Source of the DNA: Maridesulfovibrio sp.
GTDB lineage: Bacteria > Desulfobacterota > Desulfovibrionia > Desulfovibrionales > Desulfovibrionaceae
Direction of reading: 5' to 3'
NCBI RefSeq assembly: GCF_963676065.1
Contig: NZ_OY780933.1
Coordinates: 124,001-188,000 of the forward strand
Length of the DNA stretch: 64,000 bases
Shown here: positions 58,401 to 64,000 of the stretch, piece after piece
Layout: every line of letters begins with the position of its first letter
Position numbering within the stretch: the stretch's first letter is position 1
The notes under the pieces: generated by a model
What the model was told of the DNA's origin: nothing
Seen by the model: the letters and a program-made list of their open reading frames with translations, nothing else
Database searches by the model: none
Position numbers and translations under genes: made by a program

Positions 58401-59339
58401 TATGTATGGCTTACGGCTATGGCACTGCGTTTAAAATGCGGTCTGGTAGGCGAAAACGGGATTGAAAAAGTCCCGACACGTCCGGAAGAGATGGAATTGG
58501 TTAAATTCTCCGAAAATCTATCCGGAGAAGCACCGGAAGGAACGGTACACGGATTCAAGGACCTTTCCGATTTCAGTTCCGTGGTAAGGCTGGGCAAACA
58601 GATAAACCAGTTTATGGTAAATACCTACATGAAGGTCCGCGGCGAACAGGATAAATTTCCCGGAGTTGCCATAACCCCCGAAGACCTTACCCGACTGGGC
58701 AGGGTGATTTTCTCGATCTTCGCCAAACGTAAAAATAAAATACTCAGGCTTTCACTGCCCGGACCCAGAACCCATTTTTTCAATTCCATCAATATTTCCA
58801 GAAGAGACAAAGGAAAGATCTGGGACATTCATGGAGAATATCCGGACGATTCAGGCTCCAGAAAAGTCATGGCTGCGATAGAATCCGGGCCGGACCTCAA
58901 CTGTATGTTGGTCTGGCTGGCCTTGAACGGGCTGTACAACCATGACATGCAGGTCAAAACCGACATCAGTTCCGGCCCCCTGCGGGAGAGAGAAATCAAA
59001 AAGCTCTTCAGCGATCTGATGCATTTCTTTCCACCTCAAAAGACCTTCAGCGTGGCCTTGGAAGAAACCCTGAATGCGGAACGCATAATCAAAGGATTTT
59101 TTATATTGAATCTCTGCGTTCCACCGGAGATCACAAAGGTGCAGGAAGCGCACTTTGTATACAGCACCAACTGGGGAGAAGTTTTCTGCAAACCGCTCAA
59201 GGTGGATATAAAACTGGTCGAGACACCGGAAAATTACCTGAAAGAAAACATGGGAGCGCTTTGCGACGGAGAAATCGTGCTGGGGCAATTTGTACCGCAT
59301 AATTCCGCATGCCCGCTGCTCAAAATTCCGGTAAAATAA
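55416..59339 (+). CDS. Class I adenylate cyclase with pentapeptide-repeat N-terminal extension
   Basis: The 1307-residue protein has three parts. Residues 1-450 are helical and may be a HEAT-like scaffold. Residues about 464-625 are pentapeptide-like repeats with Cys/Phe every fifth position (CTFTACEFRES, CSFEACTFADA, CDFRETLFYKN). From about 690 on comes a class I (CyaA-type) cyclase; its nucleotidyltransferase motif MSIGSTGTIAQTRDSDLDCW lies near 772-791. Class I cyclases make cAMP from ATP; E. coli CyaA is 848 residues and lacks this extension. The gene starts 20 bases after rlmD, and an HD-domain gene follows. Confidence 0.87.
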   Translation: MVKTGTNDTLLDELRRLTLYPPEERQLAELRLKIEGKFSDSHNPPDGLESAKYSMLFFGMARKAIEQEAEQGGKISFAPEPTDTTVAICLDNLALMGPCGRNMAAILLCNKLLPFSRVKGWFAEQQDKIAIAVADRMTVIHCADMPERIRFAQSVLERASKLDLHKSIDFFARNGTRKGQLSFSSLGRFMSGKYGKTCREKLRCPESLEEITLCTESMPPYPDKEMLKDISFHLKTMDPIIMEKVLRAVIRFADEIDDELLKEIRQLTGSASLPLAKAALDALIKFGGIGRGKIFAQTFNDSPKIRAEIINRVPLLSSDNFSRFMNGISNVFHDPVLAMLYSTISEEDPQCFGNTLSNLLKHSRSKKKNDLKPLLAEILARGSFEEPLRPEIPEAKKVPGVDFIKQGGPIMLNIEQKKEHQTGFKRIFGQSQTQSDGLPDIFTDGQITNQRLHKLNKRKSLCRGLTFQNCTFTACEFRESLMEECLFKGCSFEACTFADAVFLESEFKDCSFSGCSLNKITFYDCSLKNCTFETSHLDYATTFLSTFKKCRFEAVAASGAYFCRTNFSVTTFRLCDFRETLFYKNKINGCDFFFSDFATALFRDGIFSCSDFQECSTIHCRAMNMLTESPELLKAMIRTFSTRLDKRERRKEKSTGFGKINEYSKDILGKTIKRWFALKDIDRNYANFAANNKRRLEWAAAKLDSKKRELLQIIPALLHTNIFEVNSGLDLNGISSRINGYELTLQTAEVLRNFFPETPYKAGGRDSIPIESFMSIGSTGTIAQTRDSDLDCWVCCNFKGKPSESREKLAEKFKHIEEWSMKEFGLELHFFIMDIREIRNNQFGLSDEESSGSAQSAILKEEFYRTALLLAGKPPLWWFTPPEARDQVYEAGKKRVALLKGKNFCVDLGNVPDIPVEEFFGASLWQIVKGIKSPFKAIMKFGLLELYTSDSKYSLLCEKLKENVRQGTYHIHRVDPYMLLYRELAVFFALQNNKKYVWLTAMALRLKCGLVGENGIEKVPTRPEEMELVKFSENLSGEAPEGTVHGFKDLSDFSSVVRLGKQINQFMVNTYMKVRGEQDKFPGVAITPEDLTRLGRVIFSIFAKRKNKILRLSLPGPRTHFFNSINISRRDKGKIWDIHGEYPDDSGSRKVMAAIESGPDLNCMLVWLALNGLYNHDMQVKTDISSGPLREREIKKLFSDLMHFFPPQKTFSVALEETLNAERIIKGFFILNLCVPPEITKVQEAHFVYSTNWGEVFCKPLKVDIKLVETPENYLKENMGALCDGEIVLGQFVPHNSACPLLKIPVK

Positions 59340-59395
59340 TTTTCCCCCAGAGACTATAAAACCGGATAAACATACTGCCTGAAGGACATACTTAA

Positions 59396-60640
59396 ATGCC
59401 GATAATTCGTAAAAGCCTGCTGCAACTCATTTTTTCCGGCTCATTCATGAAAAGATGGAACGATAAACTCAGGCCCATGGAATTGGTGGAGGTAGACAAG
59501 CAGGCTCATAAGATGATCGCCGCATGGGTTCTATTTGTGCTCAACAGTGAGCATCTTGAGCTGCAGGACCGTATCAAACTCGGCAATGATATAGTAGAGG
59601 GCGGGATATTTGAATACCTCTTCCGCATAGTCATCACCGATATCAAACCTCCGGTGTTCTACCGCATCAAGGAAAATCCCGAACATTACCGCAAACTTTC
59701 CAAATGGGTCCTAAAGCAGCTTCGCCCAAGACTGATGCCTCTCGGTAAAGAATTCTGGGAACGGCTGACCGAATACCACCTGAATAATGATGAAACCTCT
59801 CTGGACCGGAAAATCCTCGAAGCCTCTCACATGTACGCCAGCTACTCTGAATTCAAGCTTCTCAAACACCTCAATCAGCCCGACGATGAACTGGACGGGA
59901 TTGAACGAAATTTCATAGACCGTCTTGAAAGTTTTTCCCACCTGAAAGGGGTAAGCGCCCTGCTGCATTCGGAATCAACCCCGCTAGGCCGTTTTGCCGA
60001 CCTCTGCGGACGGCTACGATTCCAGACCCGCTGGTCACAGACCCCGCGCATACCGGAAACTTCCGTACTGGGACATGTTTTCATCGTGGCCACTTTTGCA
60101 TGGTTTTTCAGCCTCGAAAAAGGGGCCTGCCCACTGAGAAGGCAGAACAATTTTTTCACCGGGCTGTTTCACGATATACCGGAACTGCTGACCAGAGATA
60201 TAATCTCACCGGTTAAAAAATCCGATCCTACTATAGGAGAATTGATCCGCGAATACGAAGAGCAGGAAATGGAAAGCAGGATCATGGCTCCCCTTAAGGA
60301 GAACGGATACGATCAAATCGCGGACAGGCTGGGCTATTTTCTCGGAGTAGAAACCGGCTCGGAATTCGATGCTACGGCAAAAGTCGGCGGCTGTGCCAAA
60401 AAAATATCAACAGAAGAACTTGATGCCCGTTACAATGACGATTCCTACGACCCCAAAGACGGGGAACTTCTCAAGCTGTGCGATCATCTGGCCGCTTTTA
60501 TGGAGGCATACAATGCCATGCAAAACGGGATGACCTCTCCGCATCTGCATCAGGCATACTGGCGCATAAGCCAAAGTTACATGGAAGATCCAGTAGTGGC
60601 AGGCATTCATATCGGCCCTCTGCTGGCTGATTTTGAATAA
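59396..60640 (+). CDS. HD-domain hydrolase, YfbR-like
   Basis: This 414-residue soluble protein contains a metal-dependent HD domain at about 215-365. SVLGHVFIVATFAWF gives the first His, FFTGLFHDIPELLTRDIISPVKK the His-Asp pair, and LLKLCDHLAAFMEAY a later Asp. YfbR-type enzymes are 5'-nucleotidases. The first 200 residues are an unrecognised helical region. It follows the adenylate cyclase by 56 bases, with GAAGGA upstream, so a role in nucleotide or cAMP turnover is a reasonable guess, but unproven. Confidence 0.8.
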   Translation: MPIIRKSLLQLIFSGSFMKRWNDKLRPMELVEVDKQAHKMIAAWVLFVLNSEHLELQDRIKLGNDIVEGGIFEYLFRIVITDIKPPVFYRIKENPEHYRKLSKWVLKQLRPRLMPLGKEFWERLTEYHLNNDETSLDRKILEASHMYASYSEFKLLKHLNQPDDELDGIERNFIDRLESFSHLKGVSALLHSESTPLGRFADLCGRLRFQTRWSQTPRIPETSVLGHVFIVATFAWFFSLEKGACPLRRQNNFFTGLFHDIPELLTRDIISPVKKSDPTIGELIREYEEQEMESRIMAPLKENGYDQIADRLGYFLGVETGSEFDATAKVGGCAKKISTEELDARYNDDSYDPKDGELLKLCDHLAAFMEAYNAMQNGMTSPHLHQAYWRISQSYMEDPVVAGIHIGPLLADFE

Positions 60641-60744
60641 TCCGCCTTTGCGTGAAATTACAAAATGTGCTTTAAATACTGCAACGATTACAAACTTACT
60701 TTGTTCAACCACAAACGATAACAGGACTTCAGAAGGAGATTTCA

Positions 60745-61230
60745 ATGCTGCTAAGAAAACGCGCATGGGACATAATGAATGAAGATTTTTCCACGATCGA
60801 TGAGTCTGCAAGCCTTTCCGAGGCAATACGAACACTCAGAGACAGCATGAAGGAAGCCCCGGAAAATCAAATAGTGGTAGTGAAGAAAAAGAACGGATCT
60901 CTTCGCGGTGTTGTCTCCATCTGGACCATGCTCAAAGCCGTTGAAGATATGGTCCTCAAAGATGAAGACCTGAGCCTGACCGAAGAAGCGGACTGGGATC
61001 GAGCTTTTAAAAGAGCCGGAACAGCCTGCTGCTCAGCTTCCCTTGATGGCCACATTGAAGAAAATCTGACAGTTCTCAAACCCACCGACCCGATGCTGGT
61101 AGTACTTGAAATTTTCCGCAAGAAAAAGCGTACATGGGCGCTGGTTCAAGAAGGAGGAAACATCATCGGTGTGGTTCACCTGAACGATGTATACCGTGAA
61201 GTAACCAGAGATCTGGTTCAGCAGTTTTAA
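60745..61230 (+). CDS. CBS-domain pair protein
   Basis: This 161-residue protein has two CBS motifs (RAWDIMNEDFSTIDESASLSEAI at the start, and LKPTDPMLVVLEIFRKKKRTWALV later). Each is followed by a G-V-V hydrophobic strand (RGVVSIWTM and IGVVHLNDV). CBS pairs bind adenine nucleotides and act as energy or ligand sensors. It has no effector domain, so it must act on another protein. AGAAGGAG lies upstream. It lies 104 bases after the HD gene and ends at a bidirectional terminator. Confidence 0.88.
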   Translation: MLLRKRAWDIMNEDFSTIDESASLSEAIRTLRDSMKEAPENQIVVVKKKNGSLRGVVSIWTMLKAVEDMVLKDEDLSLTEEADWDRAFKRAGTACCSASLDGHIEENLTVLKPTDPMLVVLEIFRKKKRTWALVQEGGNIIGVVHLNDVYREVTRDLVQQF

Positions 61231-61264
61231 TTATTCCATCTCCGTTACTCTGCCGGACGCATTG

Positions 61265-61305
61265 AAAATCAGCCCTCTCTCCATGATGGAAAGAGGGCTG
61301 ATTTT
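61265..61305. terminator. Bidirectional terminator between the CBS and HD-GYP genes
   Basis: AAAATCAGCCCTCT pairs with AGAGGGCTGATTTT, continued by TCCA/TGGA after a C/A mismatch. A- and T-runs flank it. The genes on both sides converge on it. Confidence 0.9.
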
Positions 61306-61325
61306 TTATTTACTATGGAATAAAT

Positions 61326-62339
61326 TTATTTTTTTAACGTCAGTGCCCAAGCCTGGATATTTTTGGTCACTTCCGGATCGTAGCCCTTTTCCTGCGCTAG
61401 AACAGTCGCGGCCTTGAGCGGATCAAGCGCCTCAGCGTGAGGACGTTTGCTGATCATCGCACAGTAGGAATCAATGGCGGCAATCAATCGGCCCAGTTTA
61501 CTTATATCACGACCGGACTTCCGCTGGGGATAACCTTTTCCGGTAAGCCGTTCGTGATGCTCAAGCACACAAGATTCTATTTCCTTATACTTGAGATCAA
61601 GCTTGCTGAGCATCTCATAACCGAGCATTGGATGCTTATCCACTTTCTGCCGCTCATCTGTAGTAAGCGGTTTTGGTTTCTCGCGTATAAATAGGGGTAT
61701 CTTGGTCATCCCCAAATCATGTAGAAAAAAACCTGCCGTCAACCTGTTGAAATGGTTACGATTGACATCTCCGCTGGAGAAGGCTTCAGACTTCATGCGA
61801 ATAAAAATATTCAGCGCAAGAATACCGCAGTTCACGCTGTGCTGACCGAGAGTGTGCTCCTTATGCAGTCTTTTTGCTAGAGCCTTGATGCGGAAAGGAT
61901 CGTTCCAGAGATATTCCGTCAGAACCATCAGGTCGTCCCAGAGCTTTTCCATTACCGCGGCCACGGGCTGGTCTAGAAACTCACTTATCCGCATGGTCAG
62001 GGCTTCCAGAAAAATATCCGCAATCTCGCTTTCCTTGAGATTCCGGTCAATGAGGACAAGATCCAGCTGATAGGAAATGTGTTTCACGTATACCGGATGA
62101 TCCTTACGGGATACAAAAATGAGCCCCTCTTTGACCAGTCCAGCCAACTGCTCGATCTGCTCTTTGGTCAGCCGACCTCCCACCTTGTAGAAGGTTGTGA
62201 TTCTGGCGATATCTTCCTTAAACATGAAAATATCCAACGGAGGTCTGAACTTATTGAAACTCTGAAGGATATCGGGACTGATCTGGTAATATTCTTCATT
62301 CAACCCCTCAGGAACATCCATTCTACCTTTTGCATGCAT
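61326..62339 (-). CDS. HD-GYP domain protein, probable cyclic-di-GMP phosphodiesterase
   Basis: About 337 residues long, it has an N-terminal region of about 150 residues without a known domain. The HD-GYP domain follows: GQHSVNCG, FFLHDLGMTKIP, KHPMLGYEML, and CVLEHHERLTGKGYPQ with the GYP motif intact. Metal ligands HD, H and HH are present, so it is probably active against cyclic di-GMP. The start is uncertain among 62360, 62339 and 62321; 62339 is a compromise because none has a strong binding site. It is transcribed away from mraZ. Confidence 0.87.
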   Translation of the reverse strand: MHAKGRMDVPEGLNEEYYQISPDILQSFNKFRPPLDIFMFKEDIARITTFYKVGGRLTKEQIEQLAGLVKEGLIFVSRKDHPVYVKHISYQLDLVLIDRNLKESEIADIFLEALTMRISEFLDQPVAAVMEKLWDDLMVLTEYLWNDPFRIKALAKRLHKEHTLGQHSVNCGILALNIFIRMKSEAFSSGDVNRNHFNRLTAGFFLHDLGMTKIPLFIREKPKPLTTDERQKVDKHPMLGYEMLSKLDLKYKEIESCVLEHHERLTGKGYPQRKSGRDISKLGRLIAAIDSYCAMISKRPHAEALDPLKAATVLAQEKGYDPEVTKNIQAWALTLKK

Positions 62340-62646
62340 ACTTAAACCACACCCTATCAATTATAAACGATTGGAACAGTTAGACTAAATGAGTAGAAGT
62401 CCGTAAAAGCACAAAATCCCCATCCTACGTACAAAACAGCTAAAAACAGCGTCTGAAAATACTCAGAATCATAGTTTTCAAATTTTCTATAGCACTCATA
62501 TTCCTGTTCGTGAAGCCTGTGCCTCACAGGTTACAATTTTTATCCATTTTTTTTAAAAAAAACATAAACTTTTTTTCCCCTTTTCTTAATTCTTTCTAAG
62601 GTCCGTATATATAAGCTTTTAGATGTAGCAAAATCTGTCTCGAGCA

Positions 62647-62676
62647 TTGAAAACAGCTTATTTGGGACCCTATTAT
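62647..62676 (+). promoter_or_regulatory. Candidate promoter of the mraZ division/cell-wall cluster
   Basis: TTGAAA, an 18-base spacer and TATTAT lie about 95 bases before the mraZ start. The MraZ-box-like repeats lie just downstream, so MraZ bound there would block transcription. The sequence alone does not fix the start site. Confidence 0.5.
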
Positions 62677-62718
62677 TTTATAAAGGGGTCTTGACTTTTT
62701 AGCCATTTTCACACACAG

Positions 62719-62765
62719 GTGGTGAGACGGGGGGAATTGGTGGTAAATCTGTGTGATTGAGTGGT
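62719..62765 (+). promoter_or_regulatory. Array of five MraZ-box-like G-rich repeats
   Basis: GTGGT occurs at 62719, 62740 and 62761, exactly 21 bases apart. Between them lie GGGGG at 62730 and GTGTG at 62751, giving one G-rich box per helical turn. MraZ proteins of other bacteria bind short TGGG or GTGG boxes repeated at about ten-base intervals before their own gene, so this is probably the autoregulatory site. The last copy overlaps the translation start region. Confidence 0.65.
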
Positions 62766-62771
62766 AAAAAA

Positions 62772-63221
62772 ATGAAGTTTAGAGGTCATGCACATAGAAG
62801 CATGGATGCCAAAGGCAGACTGATGCTTACGCCGGATTACCGGGATCAGGTTTATTCTGACTCCCCGGAAGGCTGTGTGACCTTGACTATTTTCGAAGGA
62901 AATATAGTCGGCTTCACTCCACCGGATTGGATGGTACTTGAAGAAAAGCTCACCAGCATCAAGAGCCCCAGCCGGAAACTCAGGAATTTCATCCGAATAA
63001 TCATATCAGGTTCCGAAGAAGTCTACCTTGATAAACAGGGTAGAATCACCATTCCCTCCTATCTGCGGAAAAGCGGCAAACTGGACAAGGACGTAGTCCT
63101 TGCCGGAGTCGGCGACAGATTTGAAATCTGGGACAAGCGGGAATACGAATCCCTGCTTGAACAGGATTTCGACGATGTCTCAGACGAACTGGCTGAATGC
63201 GGAGTCGAACTCCCGTTCTAG
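62772..63221 (+). CDS. mraZ: Transcriptional regulator MraZ
   Basis: This 149-residue protein starts at the ATG at 62772 (MKFRGHAHRSMDAKGRLMLT), which matches the family N-terminus; the frame begins five codons earlier at a TTG. Two AbrB-like repeats are visible, SMDAKGRLMLTPDYRDQV and YLDKQGRITIPSYLRKSG, each with the DxxGR core that contacts DNA. MraZ represses the division and cell-wall cluster. rsmH follows after 138 bases, as usual. GAGTGG near 62759 may serve as the ribosome site and as the last MraZ box. Confidence 0.95.
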   Translation: MKFRGHAHRSMDAKGRLMLTPDYRDQVYSDSPEGCVTLTIFEGNIVGFTPPDWMVLEEKLTSIKSPSRKLRNFIRIIISGSEEVYLDKQGRITIPSYLRKSGKLDKDVVLAGVGDRFEIWDKREYESLLEQDFDDVSDELAECGVELPF

Positions 63222-63359
63222 CCTTTACTGCTGTTCCGCCCCACTTGGCACACGCATCTACAGATTTTTAAAACTTGATTTTCAAGGCCGTCACAGGTTC
63301 ATCCCGACTCCCCCCAGAGTTATGATTTGATACCGACAACTGTTTTGGATCAGGAAATT

Positions 63360-64000
63360 ATGGAAAGCAAGAAATTAAAGCCTGAACAGGTTCACACTTC
63401 CGTTCTGCTGAATGAGGTCATCGATTGGCTGGCTCCTAAACCGGGAGGCCGCTATCTTGATGGCACCCTCGGCATGGCCGGTCATTCCAGTGCAATTCTC
63501 AAAGCCGCCGGTTCGGGGGCTGAACTGGCAGGACTGGACCGTGACGAGCAGGCGCTCGAACTGGCAGGAGAACGTCTGGCCCCTTTTAATGGGCAGGCGC
63601 ACAGGTTTCACCTTGCTTTCAGTAAGTTTGAAGCAGCCCTGAACGAACTGGGCTGGGATACTATTGATGGAGTAGTACTCGATCTCGGTGTGTCTTCCCT
63701 GCATCTGGATCATGCAGAACGCGGATTCAGCTTCATAAAAGATGGACCGCTGGATATGCGCATGGACCCGGCAGGAGGTATGCCGCCGGCTTCTTCCATT
63801 GTTAACAAAGGTTCTTACTCCGACCTGAACAGAATTCTGAAGCTTTACGGCGAAGAACCTCTGGCCTCCAAGATCACTAAAGCGATCATTGCGGCACGGG
63901 AAGAAAAAAAGATTACAACCACCCTGCAACTGGCCTCTATTGTTGAGAAAGCTTATCCGGCCAAACGTAGAGCCCTGTCCCGGACTCATCCGGCGACTAA
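63360..64000 (+). CDS. rsmH: 16S rRNA (cytosine-1402-N4)-methyltransferase, 3' end beyond the window
   Basis: 213 residues are visible out of a usual 300-320. The substrate/SAM motifs are HTSVLLNEVIDWLAP, YLDGTLGMAGHSSAIL, GLDRDEQALELA, and DGVVLDLGVSSLHLDHAERGFSF, then GPLDMRMDP. The last residues RALSRTHPAT lead into the conserved continuation outside the window. AGGA lies upstream of the ATG. Position directly after mraZ is the standard order at the start of the dcw cluster. The first turn of the motif I loop (DGTLGMAGHS) is intact, so it should be active. Confidence 0.96.
   Translation, partial: MESKKLKPEQVHTSVLLNEVIDWLAPKPGGRYLDGTLGMAGHSSAILKAAGSGAELAGLDRDEQALELAGERLAPFNGQAHRFHLAFSKFEAALNELGWDTIDGVVLDLGVSSLHLDHAERGFSFIKDGPLDMRMDPAGGMPPASSIVNKGSYSDLNRILKLYGEEPLASKITKAIIAAREEKKITTTLQLASIVEKAYPAKRRALSRTHPAT

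Larger units (their letters stand above)
62340..62771. other. AT-rich divergent intergenic region before mraZ
   Basis: No gene is seen in this 430-base gap. It holds a small CCTGTG-CCT-CACAGG hairpin at 62516-62530, long A and T runs around 62540-62590, a sigma-70-like promoter at 62647-62676 and the MraZ-box-like array at 62719-62765. The left part must also contain the HD-GYP promoter. Confidence 0.7.

Overview
The window reads as chromosome of an anaerobic, sulfate-reducing-type Desulfobacterota bacterium, most like the Desulfovibrio/Maridesulfovibrio group. That assignment is inference. It rests on one-piece pyruvate:ferredoxin oxidoreductase, a Wolinella-type frdCAB, class I two-subunit fumarase, a double-cubane reductase with its activase, and moderate base composition. 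No rRNA, CRISPR array, insertion sequence, integrase or phage gene was found. Almost all of it is ordinary, densely packed core chromosome.

Layout. 1-3.1 kb: a truncated unknown gene, an acyl-CoA ligase and a small unknown protein, closed by strong terminators. 3.1-11.6 kb (minus strand): a seven-gene run ispG-proS-xseA-M23 peptidase-xseB-ispA-dxs that joins isoprenoid precursor synthesis to both exonuclease VII subunits. 11.8-15 kb: ung and an APS/PAPS-reductase-like gene on the minus strand, then a RimK protease/RimK ligase pair on the plus strand. 15-28.9 kb (minus strand): a catabolic block (frdC-frdA-frdB-fumarase alpha-fumarase beta-malic enzyme-DASS carrier-pta-PFOR) that covers dicarboxylate uptake, fumarate reduction, and malate oxidation through pyruvate to acetyl phosphate. 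Only acetate kinase is missing. 28.9-30 kb: a 1.1-kb gene-free, inverted-repeat-rich region, then a TetR regulator, an MFS-ApbE fusion and a small membrane protein. 33.2-33.6 kb: two identical tRNA-Arg genes, each with its own promoter and terminator.

33.7-45.7 kb: an orphan Cache/PAS histidine kinase, a Rossmann protein, the alpha-2-macroglobulin/PbpC pair and an alpha/beta hydrolase. 45.7-49.6 kb: a kinase-like protein resembling the SidJ-type pseudokinases, divergent from the double-cubane reductase and its ATPase activase. 49.6-55.4 kb: a five-repeat ribosomal protein S1, what looks like the tail of a lost aconitase, a TauE-type exporter, FxsA, RlpA, a small unknown and an RlmD-type methyltransferase. 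55.4-62.4 kb: a 1307-residue class I adenylate cyclase with a large pentapeptide-containing N-terminal extension, an HD-domain protein, a CBS-pair protein and a convergent HD-GYP protein. 62.4-64 kb: the start of the division/cell-wall cluster, with mraZ behind an array of MraZ-box-like repeats and the 5' part of rsmH running off the edge.

The most unusual items are the MFS-ApbE fusion with an apparent thirteenth membrane span, the SidJ-like pseudokinase, the pentapeptide-class I cyclase fusion, and the palindrome-rich region upstream of frdCAB. Family assignments come from motif recognition by eye; no database search was run.
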